From contig VTPC01090562.1 of assembly GCA_011009095.1 (NCBI GenBank), positions 186,001 through 250,000 of the forward strand: a DNA stretch of 64,000 bases, in the 5' to 3' direction. The translations under genes and the position numbers were made by a program. Position 1 is the first letter of the stretch, and each line of letters opens with the position of its first letter. This stretch comes from Ignelater luminosus. Lineage: Eukaryota > Arthropoda > Insecta > Coleoptera > Elateridae. Positions 19,093-30,524 of this stretch are shown piece by piece. The notes beneath the pieces were generated by a model. That model was not told the origin of the DNA. It saw only the letters and a program-made list of their open reading frames with translations, and searched no databases.

Positions 19093-19138
19093 AAAACATC
19101 TGGGAATGTAAAGCATAACCACAACGAACTCTGTTTTG
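19093..19138 (-). repeat. Dispersed repeat fragment, partner at 39697-39742
   Basis: About 46 bp including CATAACCACAACGAACTC is nearly identical, in inverted orientation, to 39697-39742. Both continue into a GGCCGCCGAA motif. Family unknown. Confidence 0.5.
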
Positions 19139-19165
19139 TTACCTTTTTCAAATTTCGGCGGCCAT

Positions 19166-21119
19166 TCTGACCATGTTCCCAAAAAACGAAGACACCACGT
19201 GTCTTTAGCTTTTGATGTAGAATCCAAATTATAACTGAAAACTTAAAAATTGCCGTCGCGCTGACCAGTTTCAATAAAAAGTTGCTACCAAAAGAACAAA
19301 ATCTAAGAGCTACCGTGTGGGTAACCACTTAGATAAGAAAAACGAAGATTCCCATAATGGTTATTTAAGTTACAAGAGACGTATGTAGTCAAAGAAGATT
19401 CTCCCGAGAATGTCTATGAGTCAGGTGGGTATAGAGACAGTAGGCCTTGACGGAGAGCTATAAACCACAGATTAAATAAAGGTCAGATATTTTACTTCGA
19501 CAGATTTGTGGATTCTATTGTTCTCTCTCTCAAAGCAATTCCCAGAGCTTGGTATCTTGATATGTACTGCGCAAGCAGCACAGGTTGGTATGTACTTTTC
19601 ATAAAACGCGCGTAAAAGAGTAGGCGTGGTAAACTCCCAGAGCTGCAAATGTAAATGTGCAGAGACAAAAAATGGGAACATTGGTGGAATAGGGAGTGAA
19701 ATATCTGAGCTTTATTTAATCTGTGTATAAACAGAAACTACAGAATCAATTTATCTGTATAGAAACGATCTTTAATTTTATAAAGATGTTCTTTGCTACC
19801 CAAGGTGAAGATCCCACGGCGGATGGCTGCTTTTCGCCAGATAGCTTGAGCTGGGTTCGATTGTTATTTAAAGGAAATGTTTTTTTATGGGCGCCATCTT
19901 AGCTTTTTCTTTATGATTCTAGAAGGGTACCTACCATAGGAGAAGCTAGAGAACCTAATTACGATATCTTGATACGGACGCGATCCACCAAAACAAAACA
20001 AAACAAACAGTTTAAATTAGAGGGGTTTAATAATAAATAAACAAGTAGTTACAGAATAACATTGAAGTTGTATAAACCCTAATACCGTATGGTGGTAATC
20101 TCACCGAAAGTAGGATAAGACCTTAAGTTATTGTTTTCTTGTTTTTTTGGAATTGTTGATAGAGTGACGCAAAGTTGGGTAATAACGGAACGTAATTATA
20201 AGTGTTCATTAACACAACAATACACACGTAAGAGCTCTTAGAGTATAAAGAAGCGCATGACAATAATTGTAAATTAGAAATATTCTTAGTATTTGAGGGG
20301 TGTATCAATTCAAAAAGAATTAGTTGTTGTTATATCAAAATCTCACTTTTCAAAACAGGCGACTACCACAAGGACGTAGGGTTAAATTGAATTAACCATG
20401 CAAAAATTATTAAAATTTAGATTCTAATTTATAGTAATCACTATAACCAGAAATAATAATCAAATTAAAAATAAGAAAACTGTGATTATGTTAGTTCACA
20501 CTTCAGCATATCTCTCCAATAGTATTATAAACGAAGGTTGAACAAAAAAATAACCAAATAAATCTTCTCTATAACAAAATCATTTTGCCTTTTCGTGCAC
20601 CGCTAGCAGACACTTAATAAAAAAAGAATAGGTCTCACCCTTCTTGGTGAAAACGCCTTCCAAAACATGTAACGTCTGGAACGCCCAGATATCACTGCAT
20701 CTTGTGGATTACCATCAAAGAAATTATTGTTTCATTCATCCAAAAACAGGAAAGATGGAAAAGCGAAGACAAAGGGGGCAAAGGAAGAAACATAAAGGAA
20801 AGGACCTGTAACGAACATCATAATTATAAGCCTTGGTAATGAAGAGGTTTAAACATTTTTCATACCAGTAATGAACAGGTCCTATTTTCCAGTTACGCAA
20901 TTACCTCAAAAGAGCGAAGAAACTATTTATTTCGGACGGGTTGCTATTCCCAAATCAGAGTTTTTATTTCCAACAAATAGTTTTCAAAAAAATTATTTTT
21001 TCTTTAAAAGTCAAACCCAAAACAAACTTTGTTTTTATTTTCAAAAAAAAACACCTACTTCGAATTATTTACAGCAAAACGTACACATGGCATGTAAAAG
21101 GAAATGTTACATAATAAAC
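19166..21119. other. Intergenic, no gene recognised
   Basis: Mixed-composition sequence. ORFs here show no domain, codon bias or splice context. A GGTTCGATT motif at about 19856 resembles a Pol III B box, but no tRNA fold or SINE boundary follows. Confidence 0.35.
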
Positions 21120-21380
21120 TTTTGTAGAACGTTAGGGAATGCAGAACCAACAAAGACGGGACTCAGTTGCGTAACAACCATCGCTGAGACCCCTGCAATG
21201 TGGTGGTCCCTTCAAAAAGGTTTTCCACAAAGTAGACAGGCTAGTTGAAATCCCACTTTCGGGGGGACCCCATGCTGGAATCCCGAAGGGCCCCGCGATC
21301 GGTCTAGAGGAGAACTCCTTACGGCAGAAGGAGCTCTCTATAGACGCCCGAGGAAGCCCCTTGATTAGTTGCTACGCCAC
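21120..21380. other. GC-rich block of unknown origin
   Basis: Composition switches abruptly to GC-rich, with runs such as TTTCGGGGGGACCCC and a hairpin around 21303-21345 (AGAGGAGAACTCC against AGGAGCTCTCT). It directly precedes the repeat at 21385. It could be an untranslated part of a retrotransposon; no protein match seen. Confidence 0.4.
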
Positions 21381-21384
21381 ATTT

Positions 21385-21590
21385 TAGATCTAACAGAAAT
21401 TTATTTCGTTTGATCTCATCAAAATAAAAAAGTATCCGATAAGTTCATTGAATTAATTCCACTCCAGTTACTTATCATTATTTCAATAGAATTTGAAGAC
21501 ACAACTTTCATTGAAATTATCAAACTTAAATTAATCGCATCGCTTTGCTGGATAATAAAGATTTTGTTAAAAACATCTATTTTCTAACAA
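21385..21590 (+). repeat. Dispersed repeat C, copy 1
   Basis: Aligns over about 200 bp to 25690-25900 in the same orientation: shared CATCAAAATA, AGTATCCGA, CTCCAGTTACTTAT, TTCCATTGAAATT-like and TTTTGTTAAAA blocks. Possibly a retroelement terminal region. Confidence 0.6.
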
Positions 21591-21860
21591 CTACCGCAGT
21601 TATTACACCAGAATATGCAAAGTAAGAATGAAAAGTACTTTGCAAAAAATATTTAATTTATTGCACTAAAAATAATGTCCGTCAGTTAGATAACTGACAA
21701 TTACAAATTTTGCAAAGTGAAAAATTAAAGGTTTTGTGCAATTAAATGGAAAATAATTATTGGTTACGGAAGTACCAATGATAAGAATAAGCACAAAAGA
21801 TGGCTTAATATTTTCAAAATACCCCGTTTAAAATTTCCCCCGCATAAACAATTGCCAATT

Positions 21861-21890
21861 CTTTCCATGGAAACGATCGTGTTTATAAAA
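21861..21890 (+). promoter_or_regulatory. X-box-like site plus TATA box
   Basis: CTTTCCATGGAAAC at 21861-21874 fits 13 of 14 positions of the RFX X-box consensus (RYYNYYATRRNRAC). TATAAAA follows at 21884-21890. They sit about 120 bp upstream of the putative first donor of the 22.0-kb gene. RFX binding is inferred only. Confidence 0.45.
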
Positions 21891-22011
21891 ACAAAAAATT
21901 TTTTGTATTTAAAACATATCCAATGTTAAGTTTGCGTCTTTGTTTATCGTAATTGATTTAAAACGTGTAAAAATACAAATAATAGTGTAATATTTGTATG
22001 ATATTTTCAAA

Positions 22012-22644
22012 AGTAAGTAAAAATTCTTTTATCTTTAAATTTGGAACATCTCGTGTTAATACAGTTAGTATAATTATGTAGTGACAGAAGAACAAGATTA
22101 TTTAGAGGAATCTTATGACGATGATACGCAAGATTATCAAGAATTTCATAAATTACATCTACAAGATGGTTTACGAAAAAGAACGAGAAATGAAGGAGGA
22201 AAAATAAATCTAAGCGAAACTGAAGTTTCTAATTGTTCTAAATTATTGGAATCGATTTATATTAGCAGTTCACCCTGTATCGAACCTAAAGATGGTTTAA
22301 TAAATTCAGAGTCAAAAGAGGACAAAACTAATAAGAATAACAGTAAAAGTGATAAATATAATAATGCCGAATCTGGTTGGGAAATAATTTCGGACACGGA
22401 AATATCTACTCTGGAATGTAAATATAATAACATCGATGATCCTTGGATTTTAGTCAATCCCTCATACGCGGAACAAATTAATTGGGGAACATTAAATGAA
22501 GAAATTGAGATGCCTCCTGTTGTACCGATATATGAAGTCGCTCTTGGCGACGAAGAAGATGTAATGAAATTTTGTTGTTTGGGTTGTATGAAAATGGAAA
22601 ACTTAACGAAATGTGGTTTGCAAAAAAATAATAAAAGTAATTAA
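22012..22644 (+). CDS. Small acidic protein of unknown function; start codon split by a 69-bp intron
   Basis: 187 residues (TAA at 22642). The open frame begins just after TAG at 22079-22081 with no ATG of its own. A consensus donor GTAAGTAA starts at 22013 directly after A-22012; removing 22013-22081 joins A to TG and creates ATG in the context CAAAATGACAGAAGAA. The protein is acidic at the N-terminus (TEEQDYLEESYDDDTQDY), has a Lys/Asn/Ser-rich middle, a Trp-containing ESGWEIISDTE stretch, and ends with a cysteine cluster (KFCCLGCMKM). No transmembrane segment, no known domain. AATAAA at 23064-23069 is a candidate poly(A) signal. Without the intron, a GTG at 22081 would be the only start, which is unlikely in an animal. 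Confidence 0.65.
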
Positions 22645-23240
22645 CGAATTAATAGTTGTTTTTTACAGTTTAGCTAATCGATCTACTCCTGCCAGATACC
22701 AAGTAGGTAAAGCTTAGGATTAAAATTAAACATTGTGTATTATGTTTTCTTGTTGATGTCTTGATTTGATAATGAAAAATGTTAGCAAGGTAAGATAGTT
22801 TGGCTTACAAAGTGTAATCCGGTGTAATCTTATAAGTATTCTGTATAAACAGAAAACATGTCTTCTTTTGTGTGAAAGTTAAAGTATATTTAGAGCTTTA
22901 AATTTGATTAAAGTACTGATGATAATTGCGTGTTTTTTTAATTTCTGGGTAATTAAAATTTTATGCATGAATGTTTATAATCTGTCAAGCAATGTATTCT
23001 ACTACAAAGACCTTTGAGTTACCTATTTGATTTGGAACATTCGATTGCTATAATCTCCTTTTCAATAAAGCTTTAGTACTACACTAAGAATTATTTAATA
23101 TTCTACACAACACAGCAATTGGATTTTACTTTTTTAAACCAAGTCTTAATCTAAGATTCTTGATACTAGAGTCGCTCAATGTAACAGCTGAATTTGATTG
23201 GCATTTAGGAACTCTACTTGATACTACCAAGGCTTTAAGG
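22645..23240. other. Probable 3' UTR and flank of the 22-kb gene
   Basis: AT-rich; contains AATAAA at 23064. Nothing else recognised. Confidence 0.4.
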
Positions 23241-23330
23241 CCGTCTGACACGATGCTAAATTTACTATAAAATTTGTATTAAAAGTTTTTTATAAAATTT
23301 TGTACTAAATCTAGCATCGTATCAGGATGG
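23241..23330. repeat. 90-bp hairpin MITE related to the coronin-intron MITE
   Basis: CCGTCTGACACGATGCTAAA and its inverted partner enclose about 45 bp. The CTGACAC-GCTAAATTT core resembles the ends of the 1571-1993 element, suggesting one superfamily. Confidence 0.55.
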
Positions 23331-23417
23331 AAAAAAAGAGTACTAGTACTCATTACACACGGATATTAGATAAGACGCGGTCTCGGTCGACTGATTTGAC
23401 CTCTACAAGAGAAAAAC

Positions 23418-23949
23418 CAAAGCCAGTTGATTGTGATACAAAGTACCGACACCAAACAAAAAACGATCCCAAATTGAGCTCAATAACGATTTTCTCTCCT
23501 CTAGAGGTGCTGTTGATTTACGTTAAATTTGGCAAGGTTTTCGGAAACTTAACTCCTATTTCTGATCTGATCATACAAATTAAATGATACAGTTCCTTGG
23601 GTTAACTCGATTTATTCAGAAACGGTTGCGCAACCCTACAAAATCTGTTTTATATCAATTTATAAAAAAATTGTGAAAGTGATGAAGATGACGACTAGGT
23701 AATAGAAAATATACACTTGCTCATACAAACTTTACAAAGAATAAAGAATACACAACAATAAGGCATTAATAATTACTTTTTTTCTAAAATTTAAATTTTA
23801 ATAACCTCAAACTTATAAACTGAAGTTTAAACTTGTCAAATTTAACGTAAATCAACAGCGCCTTTAGCGAAGAGAAAATTGTTATTGAGCTCAATTTGCG
23901 ATCGTTTTTTGTTTGGTGACGGTACTTTGTATCACAATCAACTGGCTTT
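23418..23949. mobile_element. Long-TIR element A, copy 1, with 9-bp target duplication
   Basis: Inverted arms of about 140 bp, starting CAAAGCCAGTTGATTGTGAT, at 23418-23560 and 23825-23949. Flanked by identical GAGAAAAAC (23409-23417 and 23950-23958). Long TIRs with a 9-bp duplication are the hallmark of Mutator-like elements. No transposase inside. Other copies: 26829-27437 and 41816-41981. Confidence 0.7.
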
Positions 23950-23950
23950 G

Positions 23951-24155
23951 AGAAAAACACGATCGTTGCGACCTCTATTGGAAATTTAAAGAACTAGTTT
24001 GAGGGTGATCATCGGATGATCACAGTGTTGCCACGGCAATAAAACATACCGTCAGAAATCACAATTAGCGTCGCAATCTTCAGATTTGGGAGATTTATAA
24101 CCAATTATGCAACGTTGGTTGTAGCTGATGATTACCTTTTCTTCAGCCATTTTGA
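23951..24155 (+). repeat. Dispersed repeat B, copy 1
   Basis: Begins GAAAAACACGATCGTTG and shares CTATTGGAAATTT, CTAGT and AATCTTCAGATTTGG-type blocks with 34265-34400 (same strand) and 53762-53950 (opposite strand). Element A copy 1 appears inserted at its left edge. Confidence 0.6.
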
Positions 24156-25127
24156 CGAGATCTAGCGCCATTCTTGATGGGTGATTTTCTCCTATCCCAC
24201 ATCGCGATGTTCTACCTGACTATAATACACATTCCATAAGCTCTGGGGTCATTAATTTAAAATATGGTATTATTGGCGGGGTTTGGGATAGAAATTTAAT
24301 TACACACAACTTTAAAGCTGACGCGTATGGTTTAAAAAAAGCAGTAGTAATGGTAAAGAGACCACATTCAACTTAGCTTTTAAATTGGTAAGAAATATAA
24401 AGCGTTTGTTTTGTTTTTTCAAAAAAATCTGCGGCTTACTAGATATTTGCCAAAAACCAAATTATCCGATTTTCTTTAAAGCAGAATATCTCAAGAATGA
24501 ACAAAGATAGAAAAGAACGGCAAAAAAGAGATTTTAAAGATTTTATCCTCGAACACAAAAAAATAATTTTCGCGATTGTTTTTTGTTTTACTTTGGCAGT
24601 GGAACGTAAACGCATTCTTTCTTTTAATGGAACGCCAGCTTGATTTTAATATTGTTGGATAGCACCCTGCAAATGCCTTTCGGTGATATAAGGTTTGAAA
24701 TACATATTTATTCTTTTGTTTTACCAAGTTATGAAGTGAAAACCAATTTTGATCGTAACGTGTCATGACATCAAACACATAACAATCTTAAATTTTTATC
24801 AAATACATGTTATGCAACATTTGCTGAAGCAAAAGAAATCTTTAAGATATTTAAATGGGCATTAGCAAAGATTGGCTACCTGCTTATTTGATGCTATTTG
24901 AATAACAAAATGCACCACAAGCACCATATTGAAGCTAATCAACTACTTAATAATACAAATGAGTTTCTTTTCAAGAATTAGTATACATCTATTCTTAAAT
25001 ATCACAAAAATTTTGAATTTCAGATTGTTTTGAACCTTTCCTGGTCCACATAAATTGTATAATGCCTCCCCCTTTAGTATCATACTTGCATCTCCCGGTA
25101 TAACAATTCATCGTTTCGTTAATAATA
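24156..25127. other. Intergenic, nothing recognised
   Basis: AT-rich; ORFs here look random. Confidence 0.35.
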
Positions 25128-25495
25128 CAGAGTGACCAAAAAGAAAGCCTATCGCGGTCGCCTTTGTTATAAAAAACGTAGGGCGTAGATCAAAATTGGT
25201 ATGTACTTGTCAAGGTTTTTGCAACGCATTTTACTAAGTTTGTTTAAAATTACCTTTTTGATGTGCTTTTTGTAATTTATTACTTTTAGTTGTATAGATT
25301 GTATGTATTATTTTTTTAAATTTTGTTATGTATCCTTTTATAATGTTGATGCTTCAAGTATTCTCAAAAAGTAACCTTAAAATTCGACAGTTAATAATAT
25401 AATGGTCATTTATTAAATTGCAAGTATGTCAAGTATCGACATACGTTTATTGTTGCAAATGGGATCACGATACGCTTTTTTTTTTGATCGCTCTG
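25128..25495. mobile_element. mariner-type MITE, TA target duplication
   Basis: Ends CAGAGTGACCAAAAAGAAAG and inverted CAGAGCGATCAAAAAAAAAA, directly flanked by TA on both sides. Internally deleted, no ORF. A similar single end occurs at about 58816. Confidence 0.7.
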
Positions 25496-25689
25496 TATAC
25501 TTTACTGTTTAAGAGAACTTAGAAAGACATACAAATCACCAAGAAAGTTTACGAGTAAGGTAGGTAATATAAAAACAGTAGATGTTGCAGGAGGGATGTA
25601 ATGAAACAGAACCTTTATAGTTAAATGTATAAAATTTTAGCAAATGAAATACCTAACTAAGCGATAAAGTTTTGTAAACGTTATGAAGT

Positions 25690-25900
25690 GCACGACCAAT
25701 TAAGACTAGACTCAATACAGATTTACTTCGTCTGACCTCATCAAAATACAAGGAAGTATCCGACAAGTCTACTTAATTAATTCAACTCCAGTTACTTATG
25801 TTTACTTCAATGGGTTTTGGAGAGAAGCAACTTCCATTGAAATTGGGAAGACAAGGGAAATTTTGTTAAAACCCCATTACAGCACTGAGTTCCCTTCTGA
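25690..25900 (+). repeat. Dispersed repeat C, copy 2
   Basis: Homologous to 21385-21590 over its whole length, without the GC-rich block that precedes copy 1. Confidence 0.6.
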
Positions 25901-26828
25901 AACAAACCCTTTGTATCATATTCCAATTTTTTACCTTTTACGGTCTTATTCGGGATAGGTAGGTGAATAAAATTTTGTGCAGCAACAGTTAAAATAGGTA
26001 GTGATAATGACGTTTCGGATGAAATTCCTCAATAATAGTATTCAAAAGAATATCATCTATTATTAAAGTTATTTACTGTTTTCGTGGAGTCAAGTGAAAG
26101 ACGATAAAAATTTGTGTGCAAGTTTTGCAGTTTACATTCTGTTTACTTATACCTAGTAGTGGTGTTTTAAGTTCAAGTTTATACCATTTAAAGGATGATT
26201 CAATTAATAATCATTTATAATTGTAATTGCATTGGTAGGTAGTTCTACATTATTTCTACAGTTATTTGTGTTGTGTAGGTACTTTGTTAGAGTTTTTTTT
26301 TATTTATTCCTATTTTGTGTTAATCAAATTAGATATAGTTCTGTATTTCACAAAACTGGAACGTGTAGTTTTGAAATGTACTAGATTTAAACCGTGATGA
26401 TTATTACTGATTAGTGATTTAAAATACACATATTTTTTTTTGTTTTTAAGCACGATCAGTTATGTAAGCATCGGATAATGTAAAAACGTAAAATATATCG
26501 TAATAGCCAGATTTAGTTACTGCATGACATTTCTTTTGCTTTGAATAGTAAATTTTGATACTTCTGTAAGTAATAAGTTATGCGTATTAACGAATGCATA
26601 TTGGTTTCATTAAGAAATTTATTTGAATAAGTATTTTATTATTTACTTCACATTTTCATTGTCCGGGAAATTTGTTGTTTTACTTTTTGAAAATAACGAC
26701 ATTTAAATGTATCGTGCAAGAATGGGCGGAGTTTACAGGATTATAGTAACCAGAAAAATTAAACATTTTCAATTATCCCCTCAAATTCTATGAATTTTCA
26801 ACAAAGGTCGTTAATAATAAAATTGCAA
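25901..26828. other. Intergenic, nothing recognised
   Basis: AT-rich with poly-T runs; no exon, RNA gene or repeat boundary seen. Confidence 0.35.
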
Positions 26829-27437
26829 CAAAGCCAGTTGATGTGAGGTAAAGTACCAACACCAAACAAAAGACGATCGCAAACTGAGCTCAATAACGGT
26901 TCTGTCTTAGTTAGGTGCGCTGTTGTCCTACGTCAAATTTGACAAGTTTAAAGGTCAGTTTATAAGTTTGAGGTTATTAGAATTTAGATGTTAGACAAAA
27001 ATAATTATTTATGCCTTGTTGTTGCGTATTATTCTTTATTCTTTGCAGAGTTTGTATGAGCAAGTGTATTTTCTATTTCCTTGGCGTCATCTTAGTCACG
27101 TTTAGAATCATTTTTTATAAATTGCTGTAAAACAGATTTTCCAGTGATTGAGCAATCGTTTTTGAATAAATCGTGTTAACTCAAATAACTGTCAGGTAAT
27201 TTGTAAGATCAGATTAGAAATATGAATTAAGTTTCGGAAAAAGCGTTTAATAGGCAACAACAAAGCATTATTAGATTTTAATAACCCTCACACTTATTAA
27301 TTGACGTTTAAACTTGTCAAATCTGACTTGGAACAACAGCGCCTCTAGCGGAGAAAAAAATTGTAATTGAGTTCAATTTGCGATAGTCTTTTGTTTGGTG
27401 TTGGTACTTGATGTTTATATCACATCAACTAGCTTTG
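26829..27437. mobile_element. Long-TIR element A, copy 2
   Basis: CAAAGCCAGTTGATGTGAGG at the left and the inverted equivalent at the right; arms of about 150 bp. Flanks do not match, so the target duplication has decayed or one end was lost. Confidence 0.65.
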
Positions 27438-27649
27438 ACTGGTGTATTTCCATAATTTTATTTTAATCTTTATATCAAAGCTAAGGTCCAATTAAGATCA
27501 TTTTTTTTCAGAATTTTTTGGATGCAAAGGCTGAGAAAAATATTATAGGTGAAATTTTACCTAATTGGAGTTAAGTAACAATTTTTCATCTTTTTCTAAT
27601 CTAAGATAACTGATTAAGACAAAGTTAGTAGGTACGTCTTTAAATATAA

Positions 27650-27955
27650 GTTTTTGCATGACCGCCTGTAAAGTTGGCGCTTTACAACTCGTTGTCAGTG
27701 ACAAAAGTTGATATTTACAATTAATTTGACGTATCGATGTTATAATGAATTCTTGATACAAACTTATAATCTTAGTCAACTTCATTTTTTAATCTACCGC
27801 GAATAGTTTCTTTTTACTATTTTTTTAAAAATACGGTCATACAAACAATATTGTATATAACTCGAGTGTAAAGTATCTTTTTTGAACTCGGAGGGTTCCT
27901 TCCTACTCGTTCAAAGACCTTCACTTTATACTCTTGTTACATAAATAACTATTAT
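27650..27955 (+). repeat. Dispersed repeat D, copy 1
   Basis: About 300 bp aligned in direct orientation with 34414-34745: GTAAAGTTGGCG, TTTACAACTCGTTGTCA, AACTTCATTTTTTAATCTAC, ATACGGTC, ACTCGAGTG and a shared tail ATAAATAACTATTA. Confidence 0.65.
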
Positions 27956-29797
27956 GTAATTATGATAATCTTGTATTTCATTAATTTAGAATGCCAGGGT
28001 ATTGTGAGTACGCACAGAAACTATTATTAAATGAAATGCTAAAAATGTTGTTTTCGGACATTGTTGGCGTTAAGGAAATCAGAAACTCCAATATACAATT
28101 CAAAAAAATAATATTCGAAAAACATCTGTCCATCAACAGGCATTTCCTCAGATAGAAACGCACGCAGATTATAATATCAAACACGCTGTAAGAGGTAGTT
28201 TATAAAGAATGTATTTGGCAAAAGAACATATTACAGTAAAATTTTTTCGTCAAGGAATGGTAGAAGACATGTGTGGCTCTCCACTATAGGAATATTAAAA
28301 GTTTGGAAAAACAAATTCAATTAGGTACTCTGAAAATGCTGGAAAATATACGCCGAACTCTCTGTTGGTATCGTAATAAACGAGGCGGCCTTGTTGAAAT
28401 TTTTTAAACCATGAAAACCTTCCTCGTTTTAATTGCTTTTTGTGCAAAAATATTTCTTAAAATATACATTACAATTTTCATGTTGTGGTTCATTACTTTT
28501 TTGTCATTTCAAACGTCATGTTAAAATTAAACTGCTAACTTCATCTGTAATAACTTACACTTACACCTCTGCCAACCATGTTTCATATAGCCTGTATGTT
28601 AGTTATTTTACTTTTATTACTGTAGTTGCAGCAACAATTCAGAGACATACATAAAATTACTAAATGATGACGTCACTCCAAATAGGTAAAATCTCAACTA
28701 TAAAGTATTTCTACGTTAAGAATGAAATGACGTCATAGTTAGTAATTCAGAACTACCGACATTAATGTAAACCGGAAATGCGCACAAAACTATAAAATCT
28801 AGTACTTTTGCTTACTTCCCGGTGTAACAGTAACGGAGTTCAGTATTCAACAAACACTTTTTTGATATTCTTGGCGAGCTAAGTGTGAACTATGGTTTTG
28901 CAGCAGTTTTATATCCATATCCACATGAGGAAGATTGTCTGAATCACCTTTAACATAATCAGCTTTCATAATTCTAATTAAGAGTCAGTCTGTGACAATC
29001 ACGAACGGTTTAGGAGTCTGTCCTACAATTTGAGGTTATTTTGAAACACCGGTTGCTATTTATGTATTTAGAATATTTAGTTAATGTTTAGAAGGTTTAG
29101 TTAATCAACACAATCGCTTGAAAATCAACTACAACCAATCAATCGCAGAAGAATCAATGACCGAGGCAAACTGTGATTCACATTTATTGGTAGGTTGTTG
29201 CAGAAAATTCTAATTTCTAATTATTAATAAAGAAATCTTATTTTGTTTTCTGTCTAATATTAGAACAGTTCTAAGTTAAATATTAAAACAAAATAAAATT
29301 CCAAAACAGCAAGTATCAGATTCCCAAAGAAGACTAATTGGTTAGAGAAGACTGATTTATCTGTGCAGAGTTACAAAATTGTCTAACAGTTTCACCGTTA
29401 GATAAAAGAAACATATTAGAAAGAGTTAATCAAGTTCATGTCAACTCTAATACATAATAAAAACGTTATAGACACCAAGGAACTCTAACTAATGAGTGCC
29501 CCAAAAATATTTGCTTCTGCTTTGGAGCTGAGAACGTACATATGTCGTTTTGATGAGTTTTATCTCTATTTTCCAAGATTTGCAATACAAGTTCAAAAAG
29601 GCAATCCAAATATTTATCATAGCCTCAAATCTTTGATTCTAATTACACCTAGCTCCTACAACTCAAAATTTGTGTGACGTGTTTATTTCGTTTATAATAA
29701 TTATTCAAATCAATACTATTTCATTACTATTACTCGTTTGGTAAATAAATAGAGCCAACTGTTATCTCCCCACAGATTATTTCAAATTATTACTCGT
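27956..29797. other. Intergenic, no gene recognised
   Basis: Contains only the small hairpin at 28656-28746 and AT-rich unique sequence. Confidence 0.35.
28656..28746. repeat. Hairpin with two CRE palindromes
   Basis: TGACGTCA occurs at 28668-28675 and 28728-28735 within inverted arms ATTACTAA...TGACGTCA. Probably a tiny MITE; the paired CREB-type sites could be incidental. Confidence 0.45.
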
Positions 29798-30276
29798 ATG
29801 ATTGCTAGGAATGGATATCCAAATTATACATTTCGAGGAAGGCTTGGAATCCAGTTATCAAAGAGAAGACTGAAGGTTCACCAGAAACTCTCTAATCATG
29901 AAATTGAAGTAGAGAAAACCAAAATAAACAACTTTAAAACCACCGGAAGTGACGGAGTAAAGATAAAATTCTTGAAATTGTTGAATCAGAATCAGCTTAA
30001 TATTCTTGTTGTGCTCGTTCCTTCCTATTGAGCAAATGTAAAGAAAGCAAAGATGATCATATTATAGATCTATACAGGGTGATTATAAATAAAACCTTAA
30101 AAACCCTCGAACGTTTTTATCAGTCTTTAAATCTAGAAGTTAACGCAAAGAAAACAAATATTGTAATTTTTAGGAAAAGTCCGAAATTACCTTCCTTACC
30201 AAATTTCATATTAAATAATAATAACTTGGAGATAAATAACAACTATTACCTACCTTTGGATCAACTTTTCATTTAA
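29798..30276 (+). pseudogene. Non-LTR retrotransposon reverse transcriptase fragments
   Basis: First piece (to 30031) ends NNFKTTGSDGVKIKFLK, the conserved opening of LINE reverse transcriptases. The second (30028-30276, other frame) has LERFYQSLNLEVNAKKTNIV, the RT thumb region following the catalytic box. The fingers and palm with the YADD box are deleted between them, and both pieces end in stops. CR1/Jockey-like by feel; clade not determined. Confidence 0.65.
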
Positions 30277-30524
30277 TAAAAAAAGCACCTGCTTCAAAAC
30301 CTGCCTATGAAGTATGAATACTCAATACCATAGAAACTTCATATGAAACATAACTTAACGCACATGCTATGCTATTTAAATTTTTTAATGGTCGTGCAAC
30401 TGAGCTCCTTTGGTTTTAATGAATAAATTGGTTAAATTTTAGTTACACATAAGCTCCCAACTCCTTTGTTTGTAATACCTTTTACACATATTGTAGAAGC
30501 AAATAAATTCTAATTCTAATCCTA

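Noticed and set aside
19801..19870. tRNA or tRNA-derived SINE
   Set aside because: B-box-like GGTTCGATT is present but no A box at proper spacing, no cloverleaf and no terminator.
20871..21248. 125-residue plus-strand ORF
   Set aside because: Crosses an abrupt composition change into the GC-rich block; poly-Phe and poly-Lys stretches from homopolymer runs; no domain.
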